Below are positions 6,675 to 12,390 of a stretch of DNA of 17,259 nucleotides, piece after piece. The stretch comes from Actinomycetota bacterium. Lineage in GTDB: Bacteria; Actinomycetota; Actinomycetes; Actinomycetales; Microbacteriaceae. Below the pieces are notes generated by a model that did not search any database, was not told where the DNA came from, and was given only the letters and a program-made list of their open reading frames with translations. Both the position numbers and the translations under genes were made by a program. The stretch lies in assembly GCA_016870695.1 (NCBI GenBank), contig VGAV01000012.1:1-17259 (forward strand). The letters are read 5' to 3'. The number at the start of each line of letters is the position of its first letter. Position 1 is the stretch's first letter.

Positions 6675-7592
6675 TCAGCCGAGGAGGAGGGTCACGCCGA
6701 ACAGGACGGGGAGGCATCCCACCGTCGACAGGAAGACGACGTCGCGCGCGAGGATCTCGCCGACGCCGTAGCGCTGCGCGAAGTTGAAGACGTTCTGCGC
6801 GGTCGGCAGAGCGGCGAGGACGACGACCACGAGCACCTGCTCGGACGGTAGGCCGAACGCGATCGCGATGAGCCACGCGACCGCGGGCATGACGAACAGC
6901 TTCAACGACGCCGCGATGACGACGTCGACCCGTCGGCCGCGCTGCGTGAGAACCCGCTGCCCGTACAGCGACATCCCGTAGGACATCAGCAGGACCGGGA
7001 CGCAGGCGTTGGCGATGAGCTGCAACGGCTCGAAGACGATCGGCGGCAGATCGATGCCGAGCACGGCGACGAGCACGCCGAGGGCGGATCCGATGAGCAT
7101 CGGGTTCTTCGCCGTCTGCCGCAGGATGCGCAACAGGGAACGCGAGCCCGAGGTCGTGGCATCCAGGATCGACAGGGCGATCGGCATGAGCACGAGGAGC
7201 TGGAACAGGATGACCGGGGCGGAATACGCTGCGTTGCCGAGCATATAGAGCGACAGCGGGATGCCGATGTTGTTGCTGTTGACCTGTCCGGACGACAGCG
7301 CGCCGATCACCGTCTCGCCCACCGGGCGGCGCAGGATGAGCGCCGACACGAGGGCGTACACGAGCAGGATCGCGGCGGCGGCGAGCATCGAGACGGGCAG
7401 AAGCGCCGAGAAGAGGGTCGCGACGTCGGCCCGCGCGAGGACGACGAACAGCAGGAACGGCGAGAGGACGAAGAACGTCAGCCGGCTGAGGACGTGGCGG
7501 GCGTGGGGACCGAGCAGGTCGATGCGGGCGATGATGTAACCGACGACGACGGCGAGGCCGACGACCGCGAAGCCCGTGAAGATCCCGGTCAT
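6675..7592 (-). CDS. AEC (auxin efflux carrier) family transporter
   Basis: A 305-residue polytopic membrane protein with about ten hydrophobic helices in two halves. Family signatures are visible: GQVNSNNIGIPLSLYMLG in the first half and LPTAQNVFNFAQRYG in the second, each with the helix-breaking Asn/Pro residues of AEC carriers. Bacterial relatives move small organic acids such as malate or malonate; the substrate here is unknown. The ATG start has only a weak G-rich ribosome binding site. It overlaps by ATGA the stop of a 14-codon leaderless upstream ORF, which suggests coupled translation. Confidence 0.9.
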   Translation of the reverse strand: MTGIFTGFAVVGLAVVVGYIIARIDLLGPHARHVLSRLTFFVLSPFLLFVVLARADVATLFSALLPVSMLAAAAILLVYALVSALILRRPVGETVIGALSSGQVNSNNIGIPLSLYMLGNAAYSAPVILFQLLVLMPIALSILDATTSGSRSLLRILRQTAKNPMLIGSALGVLVAVLGIDLPPIVFEPLQLIANACVPVLLMSYGMSLYGQRVLTQRGRRVDVVIAASLKLFVMPAVAWLIAIAFGLPSEQVLVVVVLAALPTAQNVFNFAQRYGVGEILARDVVFLSTVGCLPVLFGVTLLLG

Positions 7593-7633
7593 GCACGCCG
7601 CCCCGGAAGGGTGCGGGCGCGGAAGGGGATCAT
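7589..7633 (-). CDS. Leaderless 14-codon upstream ORF of the AEC gene
   Basis: The ATG at 7633 opens a 14-codon frame (MIPFRARTLPGRRA) whose TGA overlaps the AEC ATG as ATGA. A TAGGCT -10 box (7641-7646) lies 7 nt upstream of this ATG, so the predicted transcript starts at or within a nucleotide of it. The AEC start itself has a poor ribosome binding site. Ribosomes loading on the leaderless ATG could translate the short peptide and reinitiate on the carrier gene. The peptide is arginine-rich and resembles no family I know. Confidence 0.4.
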   Translation of the reverse strand: MIPFRARTLPGRRA

Positions 7634-7640
7634 CGTGTCG

Positions 7641-7646
7641 AGCCTA
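7641..7646 (-). promoter_or_regulatory. -10 box of the AEC transcript
   Basis: TAGGCT on the minus strand, 7 nt before the upstream-ORF ATG at 7633. It matches the -10 boxes placed 6 nt upstream of four other genes in the window. The -35 region is not recognisable. Confidence 0.5.
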
Positions 7647-7688
7647 GCGTTCGCGGGCCGGGGCGCCGTGCCGGGAGGTGCAGGGTGT

Positions 7689-7851
7689 GTGCCGGAATCG
7701 GACGACGGCGTCGGTATGCGGCCGCGGTGGTACCGGGCGCCTGCCACGGTGGTGCCGGGCGCCGACCGCGGTGGTGCCGGAATCGGATCACGGCGCCGGA
7801 TTCGGACAATGGATGCCACTTCGTCCGATTCCGGCTCCCGCATTCGATTCC
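7689..7851. repeat. Repeat cluster: 22-bp tandem repeats and CCGGAATCGGA arms
   Basis: Three consecutive 22-bp units occur at 7722-7743, 7744-7765 and 7766-7787, each beginning CC(G/A)CGGTGGT. The last five or so bases of unit 3 differ and read into CCGGAATCGGA. The 14-mer GTGCCGGAATCGGA occurs at 7689-7702 and again at 7774-7787. CCGGAATCGGAC is at 7692-7703, CCGGATTCGGAC at 7796-7807, the inverted copy GTCCGATTCCGG at 7823-7834, and a degenerate ATTCGATTCC near 7842. The cluster fills most of the 286-nt gap between the lipoprotein stop and the AEC start. I see no convincing coding frame in it. Confidence 0.8.
7796..7834 (-). terminator. Hairpin downstream of the lipoprotein gene
   Basis: CCGGATTCGGAC (7796-7807) pairs with GTCCGATTCCGG (7823-7834) at 11 of 12 positions around a 15-nt loop containing GGATGCC. 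It lies about 45 nt past the lipoprotein stop, so a terminator role is plausible. The same right arm can also pair perfectly with the repeats at 7777-7787 or 7692-7703. Confidence 0.4.
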
Positions 7852-7878
7852 AGCGGCCCCGGTCCCGCCGCGCTGCCG

Positions 7879-8727
7879 CTAGGACGCCGGGTCGAGGAAG
7901 ACCGGTGTCGTCGATGTGCGCCACTGACCGCTGCCGGGCGCGACTTCCCACACCACGGTCAGCGCTTCCGTCTCGAACGACGGCGACGCGGAGTCGAGCG
8001 CGATGTCCCAGCGGCGCTCGTTCTCGCTCGCGGCGGGGGAGACGGGCACCTCCACCGTCCCGGCGTATGCCGTGAGCTGCTCGGGCGACCCGACGAGGCC
8101 CGGGCCGTCCGCCTCGTCCGGGGTGCGGAAGAGGATCGCCGCGGGCGCCGCCCGATCGATCGATACGACATCGCCGACGTCCTCCGCGCCCGATGCGGGG
8201 TTGATCCACTCGTAGGGACTGGCCCCGGTCGGCGGCACTCCGGCGTCGTCGATGCCGACGGACCCGTCGGCGCTTCGCACCAGCCAGGCGTCGGCGACAC
8301 GGTCGCGCACGGCGGTCACCAGGACGGTGTCCGGGGCCGGTCCGGCACCGACGCTCAGCGCACCCTCCTCGCCGAGGAAGCCCGCGGCCTCGTCCGGTCG
8401 GACCAGACCGGAGGATGACGCCTCGGCAAACTGCTCCGCACTGCCCGCAAGCGTCGCGGACTCGTCCGTGAGGAGGGCGTAGGCCTCGTCGTAGCTTTCG
8501 GCCTGGATCGCGGCGAGGTAATCACGAACGATCGACAATGCGACGTCGCTCGACGGCGACGGGGCACTCGGCGACGGGGCACTCGGCGACGGCGTGGGCG
8601 CGGACGTCGACGTCGGCCGGGACGCGGACGGAGCGGCATCGTGGCCACCGGTGCATCCCGCGAGGGTCAGCACCGCAAATGTTCCAGCGAGGACGGCGAA
8701 CGTTCGGGGCGAGGTCTGTGGGCTCAT
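7879..8727 (-). CDS. Putative lipoprotein with Ser/Pro linker
   Basis: A 282-residue secreted protein. The N-terminus is a lipoprotein signal: a hydrophobic stretch (FAVLAGTFAVLTLAGC) with lipobox L22-A-G-C25. Residues about 33-60 are a Ser/Thr/Pro-rich flexible linker (PSPSAPSPSAPSPSS) encoded by 15-bp DNA repeats. A globular region follows, starting at VRDYLAAIQAESYDEAYALLTDE, which resembles the opening helices of NTF2-like or DUF4878-like lipoproteins; that resemblance is weak. It should be membrane-anchored outside the cell and a potential Lnt substrate. The ATG at 8727 has no ribosome binding site, but a TAGCGT -10 lies 6 nt upstream, predicting a leaderless mRNA. Function unknown. Confidence 0.82.
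   Translation of the reverse strand: MSPQTSPRTFAVLAGTFAVLTLAGCTGGHDAAPSASRPTSTSAPTPSPSAPSPSAPSPSSDVALSIVRDYLAAIQAESYDEAYALLTDESATLAGSAEQFAEASSSGLVRPDEAAGFLGEEGALSVGAGPAPDTVLVTAVRDRVADAWLVRSADGSVGIDDAGVPPTGASPYEWINPASGAEDVGDVVSIDRAAPAAILFRTPDEADGPGLVGSPEQLTAYAGTVEVPVSPAASENERRWDIALDSASPSFETEALTVVWEVAPGSGQWRTSTTPVFLDPAS
8555..8596. repeat. 15-bp coding tandem repeat in the lipoprotein linker
   Basis: GGCGACGGGGCACTC is repeated exactly at 8555-8569 and 8570-8584, and a third partial copy begins at 8585. It encodes the repeated Pro-Ser-Ala-Pro-Ser unit of the linker. Such repeats can change copy number by slippage and so alter the distance of the domain from the membrane. Confidence 0.75.
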
Positions 8728-8733
8728 CCGTCG

Positions 8734-8762
8734 ACGCTAGGCGGGACACGGCGCAGCGTCAC
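8734..8762 (-). promoter_or_regulatory. Leaderless promoter of the lipoprotein gene
   Basis: TAGCGT (8739-8734 on the minus strand) is followed by 6 nt and then the ATG. A fair -35, GTGACG, lies upstream with a 17-nt spacer. No ribosome binding site fits between the -10 and the start codon, so the mRNA should begin at the ATG. Confidence 0.6.
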
Positions 8763-8828
8763 GCCGGGTTGCCCCGTCGGCGGAGACTGTGGAAATGTGC
8801 GCCCCTGCACCCCGTTCCAATGAAGCCG

Positions 8829-8842
8829 ATAATGCACATTAT
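8829..8842. repeat. AT-rich palindrome ATAATG-CA-CATTAT
   Basis: A 6-bp-arm perfect dyad in an AT-rich island that stands out in GC-rich DNA. It lies in the 270-nt gap (8728-8997) between the lipoprotein start and the SGNH-hydrolase stop. The rest of this gap holds only the lipoprotein promoter and a hairpin at 8915-8977. The dyad could be an operator or part of a plus-strand promoter (GATAAT at 8828-8833). Confidence 0.5.
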
Positions 8843-8914
8843 GTCAGTTTGCGCGGTGGCATCCATCCCCTCCGCGCGCGAGGCGGGCCGGTCCATCAAG
8901 AGCACCCGTTCGAA

Positions 8915-8977
8915 CCGCGATCACACGTTCGCGTCGGTCCGAGCGTGTGCTCTCGACGAGGTCGCGTGATCTCGCGG
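8915..8977 (-). terminator. Hairpin region downstream of the SGNH hydrolase
   Basis: CCGCGATCAC (8915-8924) pairs with GTGATCTCGCGG (8966-8977) with a 2-nt bulge. Alternatively CACACG (8922-8927) pairs with CGTGTG (8944-8949). The region begins about 20 nt beyond the hydrolase stop at 8998. The two structures compete, and no U tract follows. Confidence 0.4.
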
Positions 8978-8997
8978 CGGGCCAGAACCCACCCGCG

Positions 8998-9762
8998 TCA
9001 GCCCCGCGGGGTCAGCTCGACCCAGCCGCCGCCGAACTTCGCCTGCCGGTTGTCGCCCGACGAGGTCCCCGTGAGGCGCCGGCGCACCCAGGGCGCGACG
9101 TGCTCGCGGTAGTACGCCGTCCCCTTCAGACGCTCGGCCTCGAGGATCTCGCGCAGGTGCCACCACTCCCCCGGCGCCGACAGCCCGACCGACTCGATCA
9201 CACGCGCCGCGACGCGGTGGTGGCCGCGCGCGTTCATGTGCAGGCGGTCGACCGACCAGAAGTCGCCGCCGGCGAGCTCGCGGTCGAACCAGTTGTAGGC
9301 CGTGAGGACGTCCGGCCGGGAGGCGAGACGCTCCTCGACCGCGCGCGACAGGCGGTCGCCACGGGCCTCGATGATCTTGCCGAGCGGCAGCCCCGCCGTC
9401 GGATTCGCTCCGGACAGCACGATGAGCCGCACCCCCTCCTCGTCGCACCGGCGCAGGACGTGGTCGAAGAGGTCCACGATCCGCTCGATGCCGGTGCGCG
9501 GCCGCAGCATGTCGTTCCCGCCGCCGTTGAACGACAGGTGGGTCGGCTTCAGCGCGAGCGCCGGCTCGAGCTGCTGCTCGACGATCGGCTGGATGAGCTT
9601 GCCGCGGATCGCCAGGTTCGCGTACGCGATCGGCTCGCCGGCGGCATCCGCCCATCCCTGCGCGGCCAGGTCGGCCCACCCTCGGACGGTTCCGTCGGGC
9701 AGTTCATCGCCGACGCCTTCGGTGAACGAGTCGCCGATCGCGACATAGCGGACGGATGCCAT
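8998..9762 (-). CDS. SGNH/GDSL-family hydrolase
   Basis: A 254-residue serine esterase or lipase of the SGNH fold. Block I is A8-I-G-D-S12-F-T-E-G, giving the nucleophile Ser12. Block III is GGGN83-D84, giving the oxyanion Asn. Block V is D172-R-L-H175, giving the catalytic Asp and His. Only the second-block glycine is not assigned with certainty. There is no signal peptide, so it is likely cytoplasmic; the substrate is not evident. The ATG at 9762 lacks a ribosome binding site, but TAGGCT lies 6 nt upstream, so a leaderless mRNA is expected. It is transcribed separately from the upstream MFS gene, with a terminator hairpin between them. Confidence 0.92.
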   Translation of the reverse strand: MASVRYVAIGDSFTEGVGDELPDGTVRGWADLAAQGWADAAGEPIAYANLAIRGKLIQPIVEQQLEPALALKPTHLSFNGGGNDMLRPRTGIERIVDLFDHVLRRCDEEGVRLIVLSGANPTAGLPLGKIIEARGDRLSRAVEERLASRPDVLTAYNWFDRELAGGDFWSVDRLHMNARGHHRVAARVIESVGLSAPGEWWHLREILEAERLKGTAYYREHVAPWVRRRLTGTSSGDNRQAKFGGGWVELTPRG

Positions 9763-9768
9763 GGCTCG

Positions 9769-9774
9769 AGCCTA
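9769..9774 (-). promoter_or_regulatory. Leaderless -10 box of the SGNH hydrolase
   Basis: TAGGCT on the minus strand followed by the 6-nt spacer CGAGCC and the ATG at 9762. No ribosome binding site is possible in that interval. The -35 is not recognisable. Confidence 0.55.
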
Positions 9775-9830
9775 CGCGGGCGAGGCGCGGCGGCCGGTCG
9801 CCGACGGCCGTGTCCGGGTTCGGGGCGCGC

Positions 9831-9871
9831 TCCGTCGCTCGGGGCGGGTCACTCGTGCCCCGAACGACGGA
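9831..9871 (-). terminator. Terminator of the LLM-MFS operon
   Basis: Arms 9831-9845 and 9857-9871 enclose an 11-nt loop. Fourteen of 15 positions pair on either strand. The remaining one is C-A on the plus strand but U-G wobble in minus-strand RNA, so the stem is complete only in the transcript of the MFS gene that ends 20 nt upstream at 9891. Confidence 0.7.
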
Positions 9872-9890
9872 AGACGCGGGCGGGCGGAGC

Positions 9891-11225
9891 CTAGGACAGG
9901 GCCCGACCGCGCTGCTCGCGCAGGCACAGCGCCGCGACGACCGCGACGGCGAAGAACGCCGCGAAGACGACGAACAGCAGCGGCGCTCCCCCGGCGGCCA
10001 GCAGCGGCGGCACGGCGAGCGGCGCGGCGATGGACGCGATCCGGCCGATCCCGGCGGCCCAGCCCGACCCGGTGGCACGGAGCACCGTCGGGTACGCCTC
10101 GGGCGTCGCCGCGTACAGCGCGCCCCAGGCGCCCAGGTTGAAGAACGACAGCGCCATCCCCGCCGCGATCACGGCGACCTCGCCCGAGGCGGTGCCGAAG
10201 AGCACGGCTGCGACGGCGGACCCGGCGAGGAACGTCGCCAGCGTCGCGCGACGCCCCCACGCCTCGATGAGCCACGCGGCCACCGCGTACCCGGGCAGCT
10301 GCGCCAGCGTGATGATGAGGGTGAAGCCGAACGAGCGGACGAGGTCGTACCCCTGCGCGACGAGGATCGTCGGGATCCAGATGAACGCCCCGTAGTACGA
10401 GAAGTTCACGCAGAACCACAGGACCCACAGGCTCGCGGTGCGCCCGCGGAGCGCCGGAGCCCACAGGGCGCCCACCCGCGACCGCGTCGACGGCGCCTCC
10501 TCCCCCGCGACCGCGGGAGCGCGCGACAGCGAGACACGTCCGGCCGCGGCCTCGAAGTCGCGGACGATGACGGACGCCTCCTCCTCGCGGCCGCGCGAGG
10601 CGAGCCAGCGCGGCGACTCGGGCAGCCCCCACCGCACGAACAGCGCATACGCGGCGGGCACCGCGCCGATCGCGAACGCCCAGCGCCAGCCGTCCGGCGA
10701 CGACGGCACGACGAGGAAGCCGATGAGCGCCGCCGCCGTCCAGCCGACCGCCCAGAACGCCTCGAGGAAGACGATGAGACGCCCGCGGATGCGCGCGGGG
10801 GCGAACTCGCTGACGTAGGTCGAGGCGACCGGCAGCTCGGCACCGAGCCCGAGGCCGACGATGAACCGCAGCACCAGCAGGGCCGCCAGTCCCCCGACCA
10901 GCGCGCTCGCGCCCGTCGCCGCGCCGTACACGAGCAGCGTGAGGGCGAAGACGTGCCGACGGCCGAAGCGGTCCGCGAGGAGTCCGCCGAGGCTCGCCCC
11001 GATCGCCATCCCCGCGAAGCCCGCCGACGCGATCCAGGAGGCCTGCCCCGGCGCGAGCTGCCATTGCACGCTCAGGGCCGCGATGATGAACGAGATGAGG
11101 CCCACGTCCATGGCATCCAGGGCCCATCCGAGACCCGACCCGCCCAGGAGCCGGGCGTGCCGGCGCGTGAACGGCAGGGCGTCGAGGCGTTCGGACACCC
11201 GGACGGTGTCGGTGGTCGTGGTCAC
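9891..11225 (-). CDS. MFS transporter, NiaP / aromatic-acid:H+ symporter-like
   Basis: A 444-residue major facilitator with about twelve hydrophobic helices. The segment LGWALDAMDVGLISFIIAAL (residues 32-51), with its two acidic residues in the first helix, and the loop motif GGLLADRFGRRH (80-91) resemble the group that contains niacin and aromatic-acid proton symporters. The WGLPESPRWLASRGR loop before the central cytoplasmic region is shared with sugar-porter-like members. The substrate is inference only. The start is the GTG at 11225, which overlaps the LLM stop as GTGA; the frame continues upstream but only antiparallel to no recognisable domain. It is co-transcribed with the LLM gene, which hints that the transporter imports a compound the oxidoreductase acts on, or exports its product. 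Confidence 0.88.
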   Translation of the reverse strand: MTTTTDTVRVSERLDALPFTRRHARLLGGSGLGWALDAMDVGLISFIIAALSVQWQLAPGQASWIASAGFAGMAIGASLGGLLADRFGRRHVFALTLLVYGAATGASALVGGLAALLVLRFIVGLGLGAELPVASTYVSEFAPARIRGRLIVFLEAFWAVGWTAAALIGFLVVPSSPDGWRWAFAIGAVPAAYALFVRWGLPESPRWLASRGREEEASVIVRDFEAAAGRVSLSRAPAVAGEEAPSTRSRVGALWAPALRGRTASLWVLWFCVNFSYYGAFIWIPTILVAQGYDLVRSFGFTLIITLAQLPGYAVAAWLIEAWGRRATLATFLAGSAVAAVLFGTASGEVAVIAAGMALSFFNLGAWGALYAATPEAYPTVLRATGSGWAAGIGRIASIAAPLAVPPLLAAGGAPLLFVVFAAFFAVAVVAALCLREQRGRALS

Positions 11226-12292
11226 CGGATGCCGTGGGCGTCGACCGACGCGGGGGTCTCGGCAAGCATCTCCTCGACGAGGGGACGCACCTTCGTGCCG
11301 TACAGCTCGATGCTCGACAGGAGCCGCTCGTGCGAGATCGACCCGCTCGCGATCTTCATCTGGAACCGCGAGTTGCCCAGCGCCCGCACGGTCGCGGCGA
11401 TCTTGCGCGCGACGGTCTCGGGCGACCCGACGTACATCGACCCCTCGGGGCCCACGTCGTGCTGGAAGCGCATGCGGTTGTACTCGGGCCAGCCGCGTTC
11501 CCGGCCGATCGTGTTGTTGAGCTCGGCGACGCCCTCGAACGCCTCGTCCCAGGCCTGCTGGTCGGTCTCGGCGACGTGGCCGGGCGAATGCACGGAGATC
11601 GGCATCTGCGGCTTGCCGAGCTCCGCGAGCGAACGGCGGTAGAGATCCGCGTAGGGGCGGAAGCGGGCAGCCGAGCCGCCGATGATCGCGAGGACCATGC
11701 CGTAGCCGTAGCGCGCGGTGCGGACGACCGACTCCGGGGAGCCGCCGACACCCACCCACGCGGTCAGGCCCGTCTCGGTCTTCGGGTAGACGTCGGCGTC
11801 CTGGAGCGCCGGTCGCGTGCGGCCCGACCAGGTGACGGGCTTCTCGGTCAGCAGGTGGGAGAACAGTTCGAGCTTCTCTTCGAACAGCTGCTCGTAGTCG
11901 GCGAGGTCGTAGCCGAAGAGCGGGAAGGACTCGATGAAGGACCCACGTCCGAGGATGACCTCGGCGCGGCCGTTCGAGATGGCATCCAGCGTCGCGAAAC
12001 GCTCGTACACGCGCACGGGGTCATCGCTCGAGAGCACCGTCACCGCGGTGCCGAGGTGGATGTCCTTCGTGCGCGCGGCGGCCGCGGCCAGGACGATCTC
12101 GGGGCTCGTGACGGCGAAGTCCTTGCGATGGTGCTCCCCCACGCCGAAGAACGAGAGGCCGACCTCGTCCGCCAGGACCGCTTGGTCGACGACGTTGCGG
12201 ATGGTCTGCGCGTCGGACAGCAACGACCCGTCGGGGGCTCGTGAGATGTCTCCGAAGGTGTCGAGGCCGAGCTCGAGGGAACGAACATCCAT
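11222..12292 (-). CDS. LLM class flavin-dependent oxidoreductase
   Basis: A 356-residue luciferase-like monooxygenase fold. Recognisable parts are the N-terminal strand LELGLDTFGDIS, GVGEHHRKDFAVTSPEIVLAAAAARTKDIHLGTAVTVLSSDDPVRVYERFATLDAISNGRA-type core (HH followed by the conserved TxxIxLGT and DPVR phrases), and GRGSF near the flavin site. It most resembles the LLM subgroup of uncharacterised oxidoreductases (2I7G-like). Flavin use is expected from the family; the substrate is unknown. The start is the ATG at 12292 because AAGGAG lies 5 nt upstream. An ATG at 12307 in the same frame would sit upstream of that ribosome binding site and is rejected. First gene of an operon with the MFS gene. 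Confidence 0.9.
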   Translation of the reverse strand: MDVRSLELGLDTFGDISRAPDGSLLSDAQTIRNVVDQAVLADEVGLSFFGVGEHHRKDFAVTSPEIVLAAAAARTKDIHLGTAVTVLSSDDPVRVYERFATLDAISNGRAEVILGRGSFIESFPLFGYDLADYEQLFEEKLELFSHLLTEKPVTWSGRTRPALQDADVYPKTETGLTAWVGVGGSPESVVRTARYGYGMVLAIIGGSAARFRPYADLYRRSLAELGKPQMPISVHSPGHVAETDQQAWDEAFEGVAELNNTIGRERGWPEYNRMRFQHDVGPEGSMYVGSPETVARKIAATVRALGNSRFQMKIASGSISHERLLSSIELYGTKVRPLVEEMLAETPASVDAHGIR

Positions 12293-12296
12293 GGGG

Positions 12297-12325
12297 TCTC
12301 CTTGCATTCGGATGAATGAACTTTA
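12297..12325 (-). promoter_or_regulatory. LLM operon -10, 5'-leader hairpin and ribosome binding site
   Basis: TAAAGT (12325-12320 on the minus strand) fits TANNNT and predicts a leader of about 20 nt. CATTC/GAATG arms (12305-12309 and 12314-12318) form a small hairpin. It ends one base before AAGGAG, so it could modulate access to the ribosome binding site. Confidence 0.35.
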
Positions 12326-12353
12326 CGCGACGGCGGACTATTCCCCCGTATCA

Positions 12354-12385
12354 CCGAGAGGCGCCGCCGCGGCGACGCCCCTCGG
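12354..12385 (-). terminator. Terminator of the DUF885 peptidase gene
   Basis: Arms 12354-12368 and 12371-12385 form a near-perfect stem only 6 nt beyond the peptidase stop at 12391. Two positions are A-C and C-A mismatches on the plus strand but G-U wobbles in minus-strand RNA, giving 15 pairs there (the innermost ones forming the loop). There is no long U tract. Confidence 0.65.
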
Positions 12386-12390
12386 GGGGA

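Noticed and set aside
7722..7787. The 22-bp repeats as a CRISPR array.
   Set aside because: The units are directly adjacent with no spacers, there are only three, and no cas gene is nearby.
8901..8977. A possible tRNA, because GTTCGAACC at 8908-8916 resembles a T-loop.
   Set aside because: No acceptor stem, D-arm or anticodon arm could be folded around it. The pairings present are better read as a terminator-like hairpin.
11226..11759. A 178-residue N-terminal extension of the MFS transporter in the same frame.
   Set aside because: It overlaps the LLM oxidoreductase gene, lacks membrane helices, and the GTG at 11225 gives a normal 12-helix length.
12293..12307. The upstream ATG at 12307 as the start of the LLM oxidoreductase.
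   Set aside because: It stands just upstream of AAGGAG, which is correctly spaced for the ATG at 12292.
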